Notes: generated by a model not told the origin, from the letters alone. A stretch of DNA of 38,236 nt from Campylobacterota bacterium (GCA_013153095.1 JAADFB010000012.1:1-38236); one strand, 5' to 3'. Shown: positions 8,952-18,546, numbered from the stretch's first letter. Numbers and translations are program-made.

Positions 8952-9632
8952 TTATCGGAAAAAGCTAGGGAGCTTTTTGATGGCTTGTGTTACATCCTCT
9001 TGCAGGAAATGGGTAAAATATTCATCTATATAGTTTTCAAACTCTCCAAATAGAGTTACCCGTTTTTCCCGTTTAGGGTTTATTAAGATTGAAATAGGAT
9101 AATATTGAGCAATATCTGCAATATCTATAACCTTTCCACTAGTTCCTACAGCGATAAAAACTTCGGCTTTGATGGTGTAAAGATAACGGTAGTTAGGAGC
9201 AACCTCTCCAAATAAAATTACATTGGGACGAATCTTTTTACCATAACAAAAAGGGCAACTGCTAGGTTGATCTTTGTAACCTATATCCCAAACCTTTCTA
9301 CACTCTTCACATCTAACTTCAGTTAATTTTCCGTGAAGATGGATAGGATTATCTCCTGCTTTTTGGGCTAAATCGTCGATATTTTGTGTAAGATGGATGG
9401 AATTGGGGAGTTTTGAGAAAAAGTAGTGCGCTTCATTAGGTTTATATTTTTGTAACTCTTTTCGACGCTGGTTAAAAAACTCTATCACTTCTTGAGGTCT
9501 TTCTAACCAAGCTTGATGTGTAGCATATCTTTGGACGGAGTAGCGATCCCAAATACCTCCCTCATCTGTATAGGTTGGAATCCCGCTAGGAGCGCTTAAT
9601 CCAGCTCCGCTTAAGATATAAAATTTTGCCAT
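8952..9632 (-). CDS. Sir2-family NAD-dependent deacylase (sirtuin)
   Basis: ILSGAGLSAPSGIP, HLTQNIDDLAQKAG, HLHGKLTEVRCEEC...CPFC zinc site, IRPNVILFGE, VGTSGKV. The start is probably the internal Met (MAKFYILSGAG) at 9632, not 9659. Confidence 0.88.
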   Translation of the reverse strand: MAKFYILSGAGLSAPSGIPTYTDEGGIWDRYSVQRYATHQAWLERPQEVIEFFNQRRKELQKYKPNEAHYFFSKLPNSIHLTQNIDDLAQKAGDNPIHLHGKLTEVRCEECRKVWDIGYKDQPSSCPFCYGKKIRPNVILFGEVAPNYRYLYTIKAEVFIAVGTSGKVIDIADIAQYYPISILINPKREKRVTLFGEFENYIDEYFTHFLQEDVTQAIKKLPSFFR

Positions 9633-9686
9633 AAAACCCCTTTTTGAGGTATTATACATTTTAAAAAATTAAACTCAAGGTGTAAA

Positions 9687-10655
9687 ATGAGAATAGTTAG
9701 CGGAATGCGTCCCACTGGAAAGTTACATCTAGGACACTATTTAGGAGTTTTAAAAAATTGGGTAGAACTACAGCAACAACACGATACTTTTTTCTTTGTG
9801 GCTAACTGGCACGCCCTTTCTACTAGCTATGAGGATAAATTGAATTTAGAGGAGTTGAGTAAAGAGCTGGTGAAAGAGTGGTTAGCGGTTGGAATTACAA
9901 ATGCCACTATCTTTATTCAAAGCAGAATAAAAGAACACGCCGAGCTTTATCTGTTGTTTAATATGATAACTCCTTTAGGATGGTTGGAGAGAAATCCCAC
10001 CTACAAAGATCAGCTAGCTCAACTTAAGAACAAAGATATCCATACTGCCGGATTTTTAACCTATCCGGTTTTGCAAGCTAGTGATATAGTGTTGTATGAT
10101 GCGGAAGCGGTACCGATTGGGGAGGATCAAAAACCTCATCTAGAAATAACTAGAGAAATTGTAAGAAGATTTCATCATCTTTTTGAAAAAGAGCTTTTTA
10201 TAGAGCCTAAGGAGCTTTTAAGTCCTACCCCTCGCCTTTTAGGTTTAGATGGAAGAAAAATGAGTAAAAGTTACAATAATGCTATCTATTTAAGTGATAC
10301 TCCTAAGGAGGTTTGGGAGAAGTTAAGAGGGGCAAAAACCGATCCCCAACGCCTTAGAAGAAAAGATCCGGGAAATCCGGAGGTTTGTTTAATTTTTGAT
10401 TACCATAAAGCTTTTAGCGATCCTCAAGTGGTAAAAGAGGTAGAAGAGGGTTGTAAAACTGCTAAGATTGGTTGTGTAGATTGTAAAAAGTGGTGTTTTG
10501 AGTCTATCGAAAAGGTACTAAATCCCATTAGAGAAAGAAAAGAGAAAATAACTTTAACTCAAGTAGAAGAGGTGTTAAAAAAAGGGGAAGAGAGGGCAAA
10601 AGAGATCGCTTCTAAGAAGATGGAAGAGGTGAATAGGGCTATTTTTGAGAAATAG
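9687..10655 (+). CDS. trpS: tryptophanyl-tRNA synthetase
   Basis: GMRPTGKLHLGHYLGVLKNW (HIGH-type) and GRKMSKSYNNAI (KMSKS); 322 aa. Confidence 0.97.
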   Translation: MRIVSGMRPTGKLHLGHYLGVLKNWVELQQQHDTFFFVANWHALSTSYEDKLNLEELSKELVKEWLAVGITNATIFIQSRIKEHAELYLLFNMITPLGWLERNPTYKDQLAQLKNKDIHTAGFLTYPVLQASDIVLYDAEAVPIGEDQKPHLEITREIVRRFHHLFEKELFIEPKELLSPTPRLLGLDGRKMSKSYNNAIYLSDTPKEVWEKLRGAKTDPQRLRRKDPGNPEVCLIFDYHKAFSDPQVVKEVEEGCKTAKIGCVDCKKWCFESIEKVLNPIRERKEKITLTQVEEVLKKGEERAKEIASKKMEEVNRAIFEK

Positions 10656-10659
10656 CCCT
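10635..10659. terminator. 10-bp perfect stem-loop between convergent trpS and repeat-protein gene
   Basis: agggctattt-ttgag-aaatagccct; contains the trpS stop (10653-10655) and touches the stop of the minus-strand gene (10659-10661). Confidence 0.5.
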
Positions 10660-12500
10660 TAAGGAGAAAAGAACATTACTTTTGCTGGGAGGGTAAGAGA
10701 AACATTTGAATCGGAAACAGAAATATTTTTCTCTCCTTCTAATTTAATTGCAATTTCTAACACTTTGGTAAGATCATCTGATTTCCCATCTCCGTCCACA
10801 TCAAGATATTTGAAAGTATGGTTTTCATTTGCCCCCATTAATTTAAAAACTTTTTTTCCATCCCTAGTAATATATAGCCAAGAAAATCTCTTATCTTTTT
10901 CTTCAAAATCTCTTATGTTTACGAAAAATCCTGATGGGGGAGCAGATATATTAAAATCTTCAGGAAGGGATATTTCCTTAAAGCCAAAAACGCTATTAGA
11001 AGTAGGTTCATTTCCTAATAATTGATATATTGTTCCCTTCTCAGAAAGATATATCCAATCGCTTGGAGCTGATTTTGAGTCTTTATTAAAATCATAATAA
11101 TAGAAGTATCCATTTATATTAAAGCTTTCTTTTTGAAGCAAAAAACTTTTTAGATTTTGAAGATAGGACTCAATATTTATATTTTCTTCTTCCTCTTTTT
11201 CTTCCTCTACAGGGTTTTTAGATAAAGTAGAAGTTGGAGCTAATTGTACTTGGGAAGAATTAGATACACTCCAAGATGGAAAAATACATTTTACTGATCC
11301 ATTTATCTCTGGAGCTTTTCCTCCATGCCATGGATTTCCCCAAGTAATCACACTTCCATCTTCTTTTAACGCAGCAAAAGCTCCTTGTGTAGAATAAATA
11401 TGGTCTACTTTTATTAATTCTTTTTCTACGTTTGAACTATCTCCTCCATAATCAGGATCGCCCCAAGTAACAACTGTCCCATCTTCTTTTAAGGCTGCAA
11501 ATGCGAAATCTGTAGAAAATATCGCTTTTACATCTTTTAACTTTTCCGCTACTGAGCTACTATCTCCTCCTGCATCACCCCAAGTAACAACTGTTCCATC
11601 TTCTTTTAAGGCTGCAAATGCTGAGAAAGTTGAATAAACAGAGATTACATTTATTAACTTTTCTCTTACTAGTGAACTATCTCCCCCTGAATACATATCA
11701 CCCCAAGTAATGACTGTTCCATTTTTTTTAAGAGCAGCGAATGCATATCCTGTAGAAACGATAGTTTTAACATCTTTTATATTCCTTAATATTTTTTCAG
11801 TTTCTGCACTATTTCCACCGTATTTAGCATTACCCCAAGTAACAATTGACCCATCTTTTTTTAATGCTGCGAAGGCAAAATAATTAGCAAATATATCAAC
11901 AACATCTTTTAGTTCATTTTTAACAGAAGAACTATCTCCGCCAAAGTTAGGATTACCCCACGTTACTACACTCCCATCTTTCTTTAATGCTGCAAATGCC
12001 TTAGGAGTAGAAACTATCTTTTGAATATTTACTAATTTTGAATCTACATTCGAACTATCTCCTCCATCTTCGCTATTCCCCCATGTTACAACTGTTCCAT
12101 CTTTTCTTAAAGCGGCAAAAGCATCAATAGTAGAAGAGATTGTAATCACATCTGTTAATTTTTCTTTCACTATATAACTATCTCCACCTGCTATTTCATC
12201 CCCCCAAGTAATTACTTTCCCATCTTTATCTAAAGCAGCAAAGGCTGCATCTGTGGAAAATATAGCAACAATATTTTTCAATTGACTTTGTACAATACTA
12301 CTATCTCCTCCACTGAAAGGTTCCCCCCAGCTGATTATATTCCCATCCTCTTTTAACGCTACAAATGCCCAAGGATTTATTTCTCCTGCCTTAGTTTTCC
12401 CTGGATAGATCGTTTTTTCCCATCCATCTTTATAGCATTGTGAAAAAGCGAGAGAAATGAAAACGGAATAAAACAAAAGAGTCCTTAACCAAATTCTCAT
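10659..12500 (-). CDS. secreted RCC1-like tandem-repeat protein with EF-hand-like Ca-binding motif
   Basis: Signal peptide MRIWLRTLLFYSVFISLAFSQC; nine ~40-aa repeats of AFAALKEDGTVVTWGDPDYGGDSSNVxxKLxxV; C-terminal DVDGDGKSDDL. Confidence 0.8.
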   Translation of the reverse strand: MRIWLRTLLFYSVFISLAFSQCYKDGWEKTIYPGKTKAGEINPWAFVALKEDGNIISWGEPFSGGDSSIVQSQLKNIVAIFSTDAAFAALDKDGKVITWGDEIAGGDSYIVKEKLTDVITISSTIDAFAALRKDGTVVTWGNSEDGGDSSNVDSKLVNIQKIVSTPKAFAALKKDGSVVTWGNPNFGGDSSSVKNELKDVVDIFANYFAFAALKKDGSIVTWGNAKYGGNSAETEKILRNIKDVKTIVSTGYAFAALKKNGTVITWGDMYSGGDSSLVREKLINVISVYSTFSAFAALKEDGTVVTWGDAGGDSSSVAEKLKDVKAIFSTDFAFAALKEDGTVVTWGDPDYGGDSSNVEKELIKVDHIYSTQGAFAALKEDGSVITWGNPWHGGKAPEINGSVKCIFPSWSVSNSSQVQLAPTSTLSKNPVEEEKEEEENINIESYLQNLKSFLLQKESFNINGYFYYYDFNKDSKSAPSDWIYLSEKGTIYQLLGNEPTSNSVFGFKEISLPEDFNISAPPSGFFVNIRDFEEKDKRFSWLYITRDGKKVFKLMGANENHTFKYLDVDGDGKSDDLTKVLEIAIKLEGEKNISVSDSNVSLTLPAKVMFFSP

Positions 12501-12598
12501 AATACCTCCTTACCTTAAAAAAAAGGATATAATATTGTAATTTATTTAACCTTAGAAAGTTAATTAAATAAAAAATTAGTAATTGAATAAGGAATCCA

Positions 12599-12946
12599 AT
12601 GAAACGCTACCTAGGACACAGAAAACGGCTTAGAATCTATATCGATAGTGATGATACTTTTGAAGGCAAGGCTTTGTGGCAGTTAATCGTGGAAGACGCA
12701 AAAGCTTACGGCTTAGCTGGAGCTACAGTTTATAAAGCTGTGGCGGGGATTGGAGCGCACAGCGAGTTTAGAAGTTTTAATGTTTGGAGTTTAAGTCAAA
12801 AGCTACCGGTAATTATTGAAATAATCGATAGTGAAGCTAAAATTAGAGGTTTTTTAGCCCAATTAGAACCGATCCTAACTCAGGCGTTGATAACATTAGA
12901 AGATGTTGAGGTACTTCTTTATAAACATCCAAAGTTTAGCCAATGA
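12599..12946 (+). CDS. DUF190 family (PII-like) protein
   Basis: RLRIYIDSDDTFEGKALWQLIVEDAKAYGLAGATVYKAVAGIG is typical DUF190; adjacent to crcB as commonly seen. Confidence 0.88.
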   Translation: MKRYLGHRKRLRIYIDSDDTFEGKALWQLIVEDAKAYGLAGATVYKAVAGIGAHSEFRSFNVWSLSQKLPVIIEIIDSEAKIRGFLAQLEPILTQALITLEDVEVLLYKHPKFSQ

Positions 12947-13329
12947 GTTTTACCCACATCCTTGCAGTAGGGTTAGGCGGTTTTTTTGGAGCTATTAGTA
13001 GATTTTTACTCTCCTTTTGGGTACAAAAGTTAACCAACTCCCTCTTTCCTTTTGGAACATTGACGGTAAATGTTATAGGTAGCTTTTTAATTGGATGGCT
13101 TTTTCTTTACTTTTCTTATGTAATTAATCCTACTTTAAAAGCTTTTTTGGTAACTGGTTTTTTAGGGGCGTTGACTACATTTAGTACCTTTAGTTTAGAA
13201 ACGGTTTTATTATTGCAAGATGGAGTTTATCTAAAAGCACTCTTTAATATCTTCTTAAATGTTAGTTTGAGCATTGTTTCTACAATTCTTGCTATAATTT
13301 TGTTTAAAAAAATTTATGGAGGAGTATAG
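12943..13329 (+). CDS. crcB: fluoride efflux channel CrcB/Fluc
   Basis: GLGGFFGAISRFLLSFW, FPFGTLTVNVIGSFLIGWL, TGFLGALTTFSTFSLE. Confidence 0.95.
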   Translation: MSFTHILAVGLGGFFGAISRFLLSFWVQKLTNSLFPFGTLTVNVIGSFLIGWLFLYFSYVINPTLKAFLVTGFLGALTTFSTFSLETVLLLQDGVYLKALFNIFLNVSLSIVSTILAIILFKKIYGGV

Positions 13330-13561
13330 AGTGTATAAAATTGAGATAGATAAGATGTGTCGCTGTGCTAAAGATGAGGAGAAGTTGATAAAAGAATATA
13401 CTTCCAAAGAGTTTAAAAGTAAAGAAGAAGCTGAATGGGAAGCTTTAAAACTAGCCAATCACGCTAACGCTAACTGGTGTAAAAAGCACCGTTTTTACGC
13501 TTATGAGGAGGATAGCATCATTAGAATCGCGGTTGAACTTAGCTGTCCTAAAGAGGTTTGA
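13316..13561 (+). CDS. hypothetical small cysteine-containing protein
   Basis: 81 aa, overlaps crcB and the next CDS by a few nt in an operon; no family recognised. Confidence 0.6.
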   Translation: MEEYRVYKIEIDKMCRCAKDEEKLIKEYTSKEFKSKEEAEWEALKLANHANANWCKKHRFYAYEEDSIIRIAVELSCPKEV

Positions 13562-14532
13562 TGAAGTTTGAGCTACCCCCTATTATAAAAAATCCCAACG
13601 GGGAGATTAGAAAAGCGGGCTTTGAAATAGAGTTTAGTGGCCTTCGTCCTAAAGAGGTAAGTTCAATCATTGTAAAGCTTTTTGGGGGAACTGTTTTAGA
13701 GTTGGATGAGTATGAAACGGTAGTTAAAGATACCAAATTTGGGACTTTTAAAATCTACTTGGATTCAGTCTACCTTAGAAAAGATAGCGATAAATATATC
13801 TTTAAAGGTGAAAGTGGGGGGCTAAAAGAACTGGTTTATACTCTTTCAGAACTGGTTGTCCCTTATGAAGTTGTAACCCCTCCAATTCCTTTTGATCAGC
13901 TAGAAGAGGTTGAAAAATTAAAAGAGGAGTTAAAAAAAGCGGGAGCGCTTGGTACTAGTGCTTCTTTTTTGTACGCGTTTGGGATGCATATCAATATTGA
14001 AACTTATTCCTTTGAAGCTAAAGAGATTTTAGATATTTTAAGAAGTTTTGTACTCCTTCAAGATTATATCAGTGAGACTATTCAAGTAGATTTGACCCGC
14101 AAACTTACCTGGTTTATAGAACCGTTTGAGAGAGATTTTATTGAATATATCCTTAATAAAGAGTACAATCCTACCTTAGATCAGCTAATTAACGATTACC
14201 TCATCTACAACCCCACTAGAAACAGGGCATTAGACCTTTTACCCCTTTTTTGTTACTTAAAACCCTCCCTTAAAGAGGAGTTATCCAATCAAAAAATCTC
14301 CCCCCGCCCCGCTTTCCACTATCGCCTCCCAAATTCAAAAATCGATGAAGAGAAGTGGAGTATCGCTTTTGAATTTAATCAGTGGAGTTTAGTGGAAAAG
14401 GTTGCAGTAAATAAAGAGAAGCTGGAGAATTTAATAGATGAGTTTTGGGAGTTTGAGGAGACTCCCTTTTGGTTTATTAAAGAGCTTTGGGTTGAGAGGG
14501 TTAGAGAATGGATAAAAGAAGAGTTGTCGTAA
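13558..14532 (+). CDS. putative amidoligase enzyme (glutamine-synthetase-like fold)
   Basis: RKAGFEIEFSGL...GTFKIYLDSVYL...VVTPPIPFDQLEEVEKL...FGMHINIE fits the bacterial amidoligase family; followed by a class I GATase. Confidence 0.75.
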   Translation: MMKFELPPIIKNPNGEIRKAGFEIEFSGLRPKEVSSIIVKLFGGTVLELDEYETVVKDTKFGTFKIYLDSVYLRKDSDKYIFKGESGGLKELVYTLSELVVPYEVVTPPIPFDQLEEVEKLKEELKKAGALGTSASFLYAFGMHINIETYSFEAKEILDILRSFVLLQDYISETIQVDLTRKLTWFIEPFERDFIEYILNKEYNPTLDQLINDYLIYNPTRNRALDLLPLFCYLKPSLKEELSNQKISPRPAFHYRLPNSKIDEEKWSIAFEFNQWSLVEKVAVNKEKLENLIDEFWEFEETPFWFIKELWVERVREWIKEELS

Positions 14533-15128
14533 CAGGATCGGTTAAAGGAAGTAAAACGGCGTGGTTCTTTTTGGGATTGATATTAAATTCTATCGGTTTA
14601 AAACCCTATTTTGTACACGCCAAAAGAACGGCTCCTGCCAACTTTAACGGGCTGATCTTAAGTGGTGGGGTAGATATTGGAAAAGAGAAGGAAAGAGATG
14701 AGCTAGAAAAACGTCTTTTAGAAATAGCTTTTAAACATCACCTTCCAATTTTTGGCATCTGTCGCGGGATGCAGATGATAAACCTTTTTTTTGGAGGCAC
14801 TTTACACCAAGAGATTCAAGATTTAGATTTAAACTCTCCTCATCCAAATTCACCTTTACCCATCCATCTAGTCCACATCTTCCCTAATACCAAACTTTAC
14901 TCCATTTTACAAAAGGATAGAGTTAAAACTAACGCTCTTCATCATCAAGCAGTAGATAAACTAGGTGAAGGGTTAAAGATTAATGCAAAAGATAAAAATG
15001 GGATTGTACAAGGAATTGAGCATACCGAGCGGTTTATCTTAGGAGTACAATGGCATCCTGAATATCTCCCCTATATTCCTCTTCAGCGAAAACTGTTTTT
15101 AGCATTTAAAGAGGAGATGTTAAAGTGA
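14508..15128 (+). CDS. class I glutamine amidotransferase-like hydrolase (peptidase C26/PuuD-like)
   Basis: LILSGGVDIG, PIFGICRGMQMINLFFGGTLHQEI (nucleophile Cys), VQWHPEY. Confidence 0.88.
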   Translation: MDKRRVVVTGSVKGSKTAWFFLGLILNSIGLKPYFVHAKRTAPANFNGLILSGGVDIGKEKERDELEKRLLEIAFKHHLPIFGICRGMQMINLFFGGTLHQEIQDLDLNSPHPNSPLPIHLVHIFPNTKLYSILQKDRVKTNALHHQAVDKLGEGLKINAKDKNGIVQGIEHTERFILGVQWHPEYLPYIPLQRKLFLAFKEEMLK

Positions 15129-15526
15129 GAGGAGTTTTTTTTCTTCTCTTGGCTTTTTTTTTGGGAGGATGTGGAGAGTTAACTAAAAGTAAGATCGCAG
15201 ATAAGCTAATAGATTATTACACTCCTTACAGCTCTACCGAAATTCTTGTTCCTCAGGCAGTAGAAGTGTTGGAAGTTAAGGACAAAGAAGAGAATAAAAA
15301 GATAGCGAAAGTGTGTTATACTTTTAGGTTTTTAGTGGGATATTTGGATTTAGTGGAGTATATAAAAAGCCGTCCTAACTCCTTTTTGGCTAAATTTGAC
15401 TCTGGGTTAGTTGCGCTTTTGGGTAAAAAGTTTGGAAATTTTAAAAAAAATGATATAAAAAGTCGCTGTGATTATGTAATCTTTGAGAAGAAAAGCGGAA
15501 CTTGGTTAATAAGGGGGTTGGAATGA
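15125..15526 (+). CDS. hypothetical lipoprotein
   Basis: MRGVFFLLLAFFLGGCGEL lipobox; no family recognised. Confidence 0.6.
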   Translation: MRGVFFLLLAFFLGGCGELTKSKIADKLIDYYTPYSSTEILVPQAVEVLEVKDKEENKKIAKVCYTFRFLVGYLDLVEYIKSRPNSFLAKFDSGLVALLGKKFGNFKKNDIKSRCDYVIFEKKSGTWLIRGLE

Positions 15527-15972
15527 AAGATGCTCAAAGCTGTTTTTTGAGTGGATGTTTTGTAGGTTATCTTCCTAAAGCCCCCGGAACTTATGGTACT
15601 ATATTAGGAGCCGTTCTTGCTCTATTTTTGCCACAATTTACCCTGTTCCTATTAGCTATTTTAGTTACTTTAATTGCCATCAAACAGATAGATAACTACG
15701 AGGCAGCTAGCAATACTCACGATGAATCTTGGATCGTTATAGATGAGATTGTAGGTATTTGGATAGCCATCTCTTTACTCCCTAAGGTAACAATTTTTTG
15801 GGTAGCGGTAACGGTGGTACTGTTTAGATTTTTTGACATAACCAAACCCTCCTATATTAAGGTATTGGATAAGATGGAGGGAGGAGTTGGAGTGATGGCA
15901 GATGATCTTTTAGCTGGGGTGGTTGCCGGTTTAGTGGCCGGGTTACTGTATGTACTAGTTAATCTTCTTTAA
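15523..15972 (+). CDS. pgpA: phosphatidylglycerophosphatase A
   Basis: GYLPKAPGTYGTILGAVLAL, IDEIVGIWIA, FRFFDITKPSYIKVLDKMEGGVGVMADDLLAGVVAG. Start taken at MKDAQS rather than the track start 15502. Confidence 0.92.
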   Translation: MKDAQSCFLSGCFVGYLPKAPGTYGTILGAVLALFLPQFTLFLLAILVTLIAIKQIDNYEAASNTHDESWIVIDEIVGIWIAISLLPKVTIFWVAVTVVLFRFFDITKPSYIKVLDKMEGGVGVMADDLLAGVVAGLVAGLLYVLVNLL

Positions 15973-16030
15973 CCTTCTTTATCTTTCCTCGCTATTATTA
16001 AAAACGAAAAGTACTTTAAAAGAACAAGGT

Positions 16031-16672
16031 ATGCAATTTTCTCGCTGTTATGAACTATTTGGAGAAGATTTTAAAAAAATCATTAAGGGGAAAGTTTTAA
16101 TTTTAGGAGTAGGCGGAGTAGGCGGTTTTGCGTTAGATTGCTTATATAGAACAGGGGTTAGAGATATTGTGATCGTAGATTATGATAGATTTGAAGAGAG
16201 TAACCAAAACCGTCAGATAGGAAGTGAAGAGTTGGGAAAATCTAAAGTGGAAGTATTAGCTCAAAGATATAAGGGGATAAAAAAAATAGAAGCTAAAATC
16301 GATAATAACTGGGCAGAAGGGTTTGATTTTGATAGGTTTGATGTAGTAATAGATGCTATCGACGATCTGGATGCAAAGGTAGCCATAGCTAAAAGGTGTT
16401 ACCCTAAACTTATTAGCTCTTTAGGGAGCGCAAGAAGGTTAGACCCAACTCAAATCACCACCTCTTCTATTTGGAAAACCTATAACGACCCTTTTGCAAA
16501 AAAGTTTAGAGCAAAACTTAAGAAAGCAGATTTCAAAGGTGATTTTTTAACAGTTTTTAGCAAAGAGCTACCTAAATGTAAAGGGCTAGGTAGCTTTGTT
16601 GCAGTAACTGGAGCTTTTGGTTTAACTTTGTGTGCAAAAACGATTGAAAGATTAAGAGATGAAAAGAAGTGA
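16031..16672 (+). CDS. ThiF/E1-like, TcdA-type (t6A dehydratase) family protein, short
   Basis: VLILGVGGVGGFALDCLYRTGVRDIVIVDYDRFEESNQNRQIG, VIDAIDDLDAKVAI; TcdA-like order of motifs. Confidence 0.8.
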   Translation: MQFSRCYELFGEDFKKIIKGKVLILGVGGVGGFALDCLYRTGVRDIVIVDYDRFEESNQNRQIGSEELGKSKVEVLAQRYKGIKKIEAKIDNNWAEGFDFDRFDVVIDAIDDLDAKVAIAKRCYPKLISSLGSARRLDPTQITTSSIWKTYNDPFAKKFRAKLKKADFKGDFLTVFSKELPKCKGLGSFVAVTGAFGLTLCAKTIERLRDEKK

Positions 16673-17345
16673 TATAGCAATAGTGATACCGTTATACAAT
16701 GAGGAGAAAGTTATTAGGCAGACCCTTTTAGACTTGCAAAAAGAGCGTCCTAATGATGTGATTATTGTTGTAGATGACGGTTCTACCGATAACAGCTTTG
16801 AGCAAGCTTGTGTAAAGGGAGTTAGGCTTTTACGCCATATTGTAAATTTGGGTCAAGGTGCGGCCCTTCAAACCGGTATAGAATGTGCAAAAAGATTGGG
16901 GTGTAAATATGTTGTAACTTTTGATGCGGATGGACAACATTGTCCAAAAGATATAGAAAAGTTTGTAGAAGTTTTAAAAAAAGATGAGGCGGATATAGTG
17001 CTTTGTTCTAGATTTTTAGGAAAAGCGGAAAATATTCCTACCTTTAGAAAATATTTTCTAAAAACCGCCTCTTTAGTAGAAAAACTGTTAACCGGAATCT
17101 CTTTAACCGATGTACACAACGGTTTTAGGGCTATCAACATTCAAAAGTTCCCAAATTTTACTATCACTCAAAACCGTATGAGCCACGCTTCAGAGATAAT
17201 TGATCTAATTAAACGGTTAAAGATGAGGTATGTGGAAATGCCTTGTACTATTAGGTATAGTGAATACTCTCTTAGCAAAGGGCAGTCTTTAATGAACAGT
17301 ATCAATATCCTTTTTGAGTTTATTTTAGGAAAGGCGATCAAATGA
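16659..17345 (+). CDS. family 2 glycosyltransferase (dolichyl-P-mannose synthase-like)
   Basis: IAIVIPLYNEEKVI, VIIVVDDGSTDNS, VVTFDADGQHCP, DVHNGFRAI. Confidence 0.93.
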   Translation: MKRSDIAIVIPLYNEEKVIRQTLLDLQKERPNDVIIVVDDGSTDNSFEQACVKGVRLLRHIVNLGQGAALQTGIECAKRLGCKYVVTFDADGQHCPKDIEKFVEVLKKDEADIVLCSRFLGKAENIPTFRKYFLKTASLVEKLLTGISLTDVHNGFRAINIQKFPNFTITQNRMSHASEIIDLIKRLKMRYVEMPCTIRYSEYSLSKGQSLMNSINILFEFILGKAIK

Positions 17346-17668
17346 TCTTGATAAAGTTTTTCTTAATTACGGTTTTGAGTATAGTATTTTTACTCCTTGC
17401 TCTCTCCTCTAGATTTAGGACTTATCAACGAATTACGGTTATTTTGCTTTACCTTTTTTTAGCGTTTTTGATCCTTTTTCCTCAGACAGCAGATAAAGTT
17501 GCGGAGTTTTTTGGAATTGGGCGAGGGGTGGATTTGATCATCTACCTCTCTATTGCGGTGTTATCTTTGATAGTAGCGATTTTATACGCAAAGCTCAAAA
17601 TGACCGAGCGAGCGATTACGAAAATTATTCGAGAGATAGCTGTGGATAAATCAAGGGAGTGTGAGTGA
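17342..17668 (+). CDS. DUF2304-like small membrane protein
   Basis: 108 aa, three hydrophobic segments, immediately downstream of GT2 as in typical GT2-DUF2304 pairs. Confidence 0.7.
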   Translation: MILIKFFLITVLSIVFLLLALSSRFRTYQRITVILLYLFLAFLILFPQTADKVAEFFGIGRGVDLIIYLSIAVLSLIVAILYAKLKMTERAITKIIREIAVDKSRECE

Positions 17669-18546
17669 AAACCTATTCAAAAAAGCTAATCCAAGCTTGG
17701 AAAAGAGCTATAATTAACACTTATGGATTTGAGGAGTATATGGATTTTGTGGTACAACCCAGTTTTACAAAAAAATACCTCTCCTATTTGCCACTTTTAA
17801 ACTATACCGATAGGGAAAGTGACAAAATTAAAGACCTACTGGAGCTAGCTAAAGATAACCATTATCAAATTAGGACTTTAAACTTTAACTACAAAGATTT
17901 TAAAGATCACGATACCGTTGTATTGCGATTGGATATTAAAGATAAAACGATAGAGGAGATAAAACGAGGATATAAGAAACTTGCTAAACGAAGCGTAAAT
18001 AAGGAGTTAAAGCTTAATCGATATGAACTAAAAGAGAGTAAAGAGTATTTAGATTATTTTTATGAGGTACTAAAAGATATTTATCATAAACACGGAACTC
18101 CTATACTTCCAAAGCGGTTTTTTAAAAATCTAATAGAAGAATTAGGGGAGAATTTGGATATTTTTATCCTTTTTGAAAAAGACAAAGTGGTAGGAGGGGT
18201 GCTATTTTTTTATGACAACTCTATTGCAACTTTACAGTATGGGGGAGTTATTCAGGAAAGAAGTGAGCCTACTACCGGTTATTTTCTCTACCACAAAATT
18301 ATAGAATATCTGCTTGAAAAAGAGGGGATAGATATTATCGATTTTGGAAGGTCTCCTTACAATGGAGGTACCTACTTTTTTAAAACCCGTTTTGGAGCAA
18401 CACCTGTAAAAATTGACATTCACACCAGCGATAAAGTTGATATTTATTCTGCTTATTCTTTAGCTTCGAAAGTGTGGAAAAAACTCCCTTACGCTTTAAC
18501 CGATAGAGTTGGTCCTATTTTAACTAAATATTTGGTGGATCTATGA
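17665..18546 (+). CDS. FemAB-like / GNAT-fold acyl(aminoacyl)transferase
   Basis: Two-half GNAT-like pattern; 'LRLDIKDKTIEEIKRGYKKLAKRSVNKELK...GGVLFFYDNSIATLQYGGVIQERSEPTTGYFLYHKIIEYLLEKEGIDIIDFGRSPYNGGTYFFKTRFGATP'. Confidence 0.75.
   Translation: MKTYSKKLIQAWKRAIINTYGFEEYMDFVVQPSFTKKYLSYLPLLNYTDRESDKIKDLLELAKDNHYQIRTLNFNYKDFKDHDTVVLRLDIKDKTIEEIKRGYKKLAKRSVNKELKLNRYELKESKEYLDYFYEVLKDIYHKHGTPILPKRFFKNLIEELGENLDIFILFEKDKVVGGVLFFYDNSIATLQYGGVIQERSEPTTGYFLYHKIIEYLLEKEGIDIIDFGRSPYNGGTYFFKTRFGATPVKIDIHTSDKVDIYSAYSLASKVWKKLPYALTDRVGPILTKYLVDL

Noticed and set aside
10659-12500. Repeated ~130-bp DNA units could be mistaken for a CRISPR or satellite array
   Set aside because: Units are in-frame protein repeats of about 40 aa with variation at wobble positions and no spacer structure.
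16480-17140. Minus-strand ORFs 16480-16680 and 16868-17140
   Set aside because: Antisense to ThiF-like and GT2 genes with strong motifs; treated as shadows.
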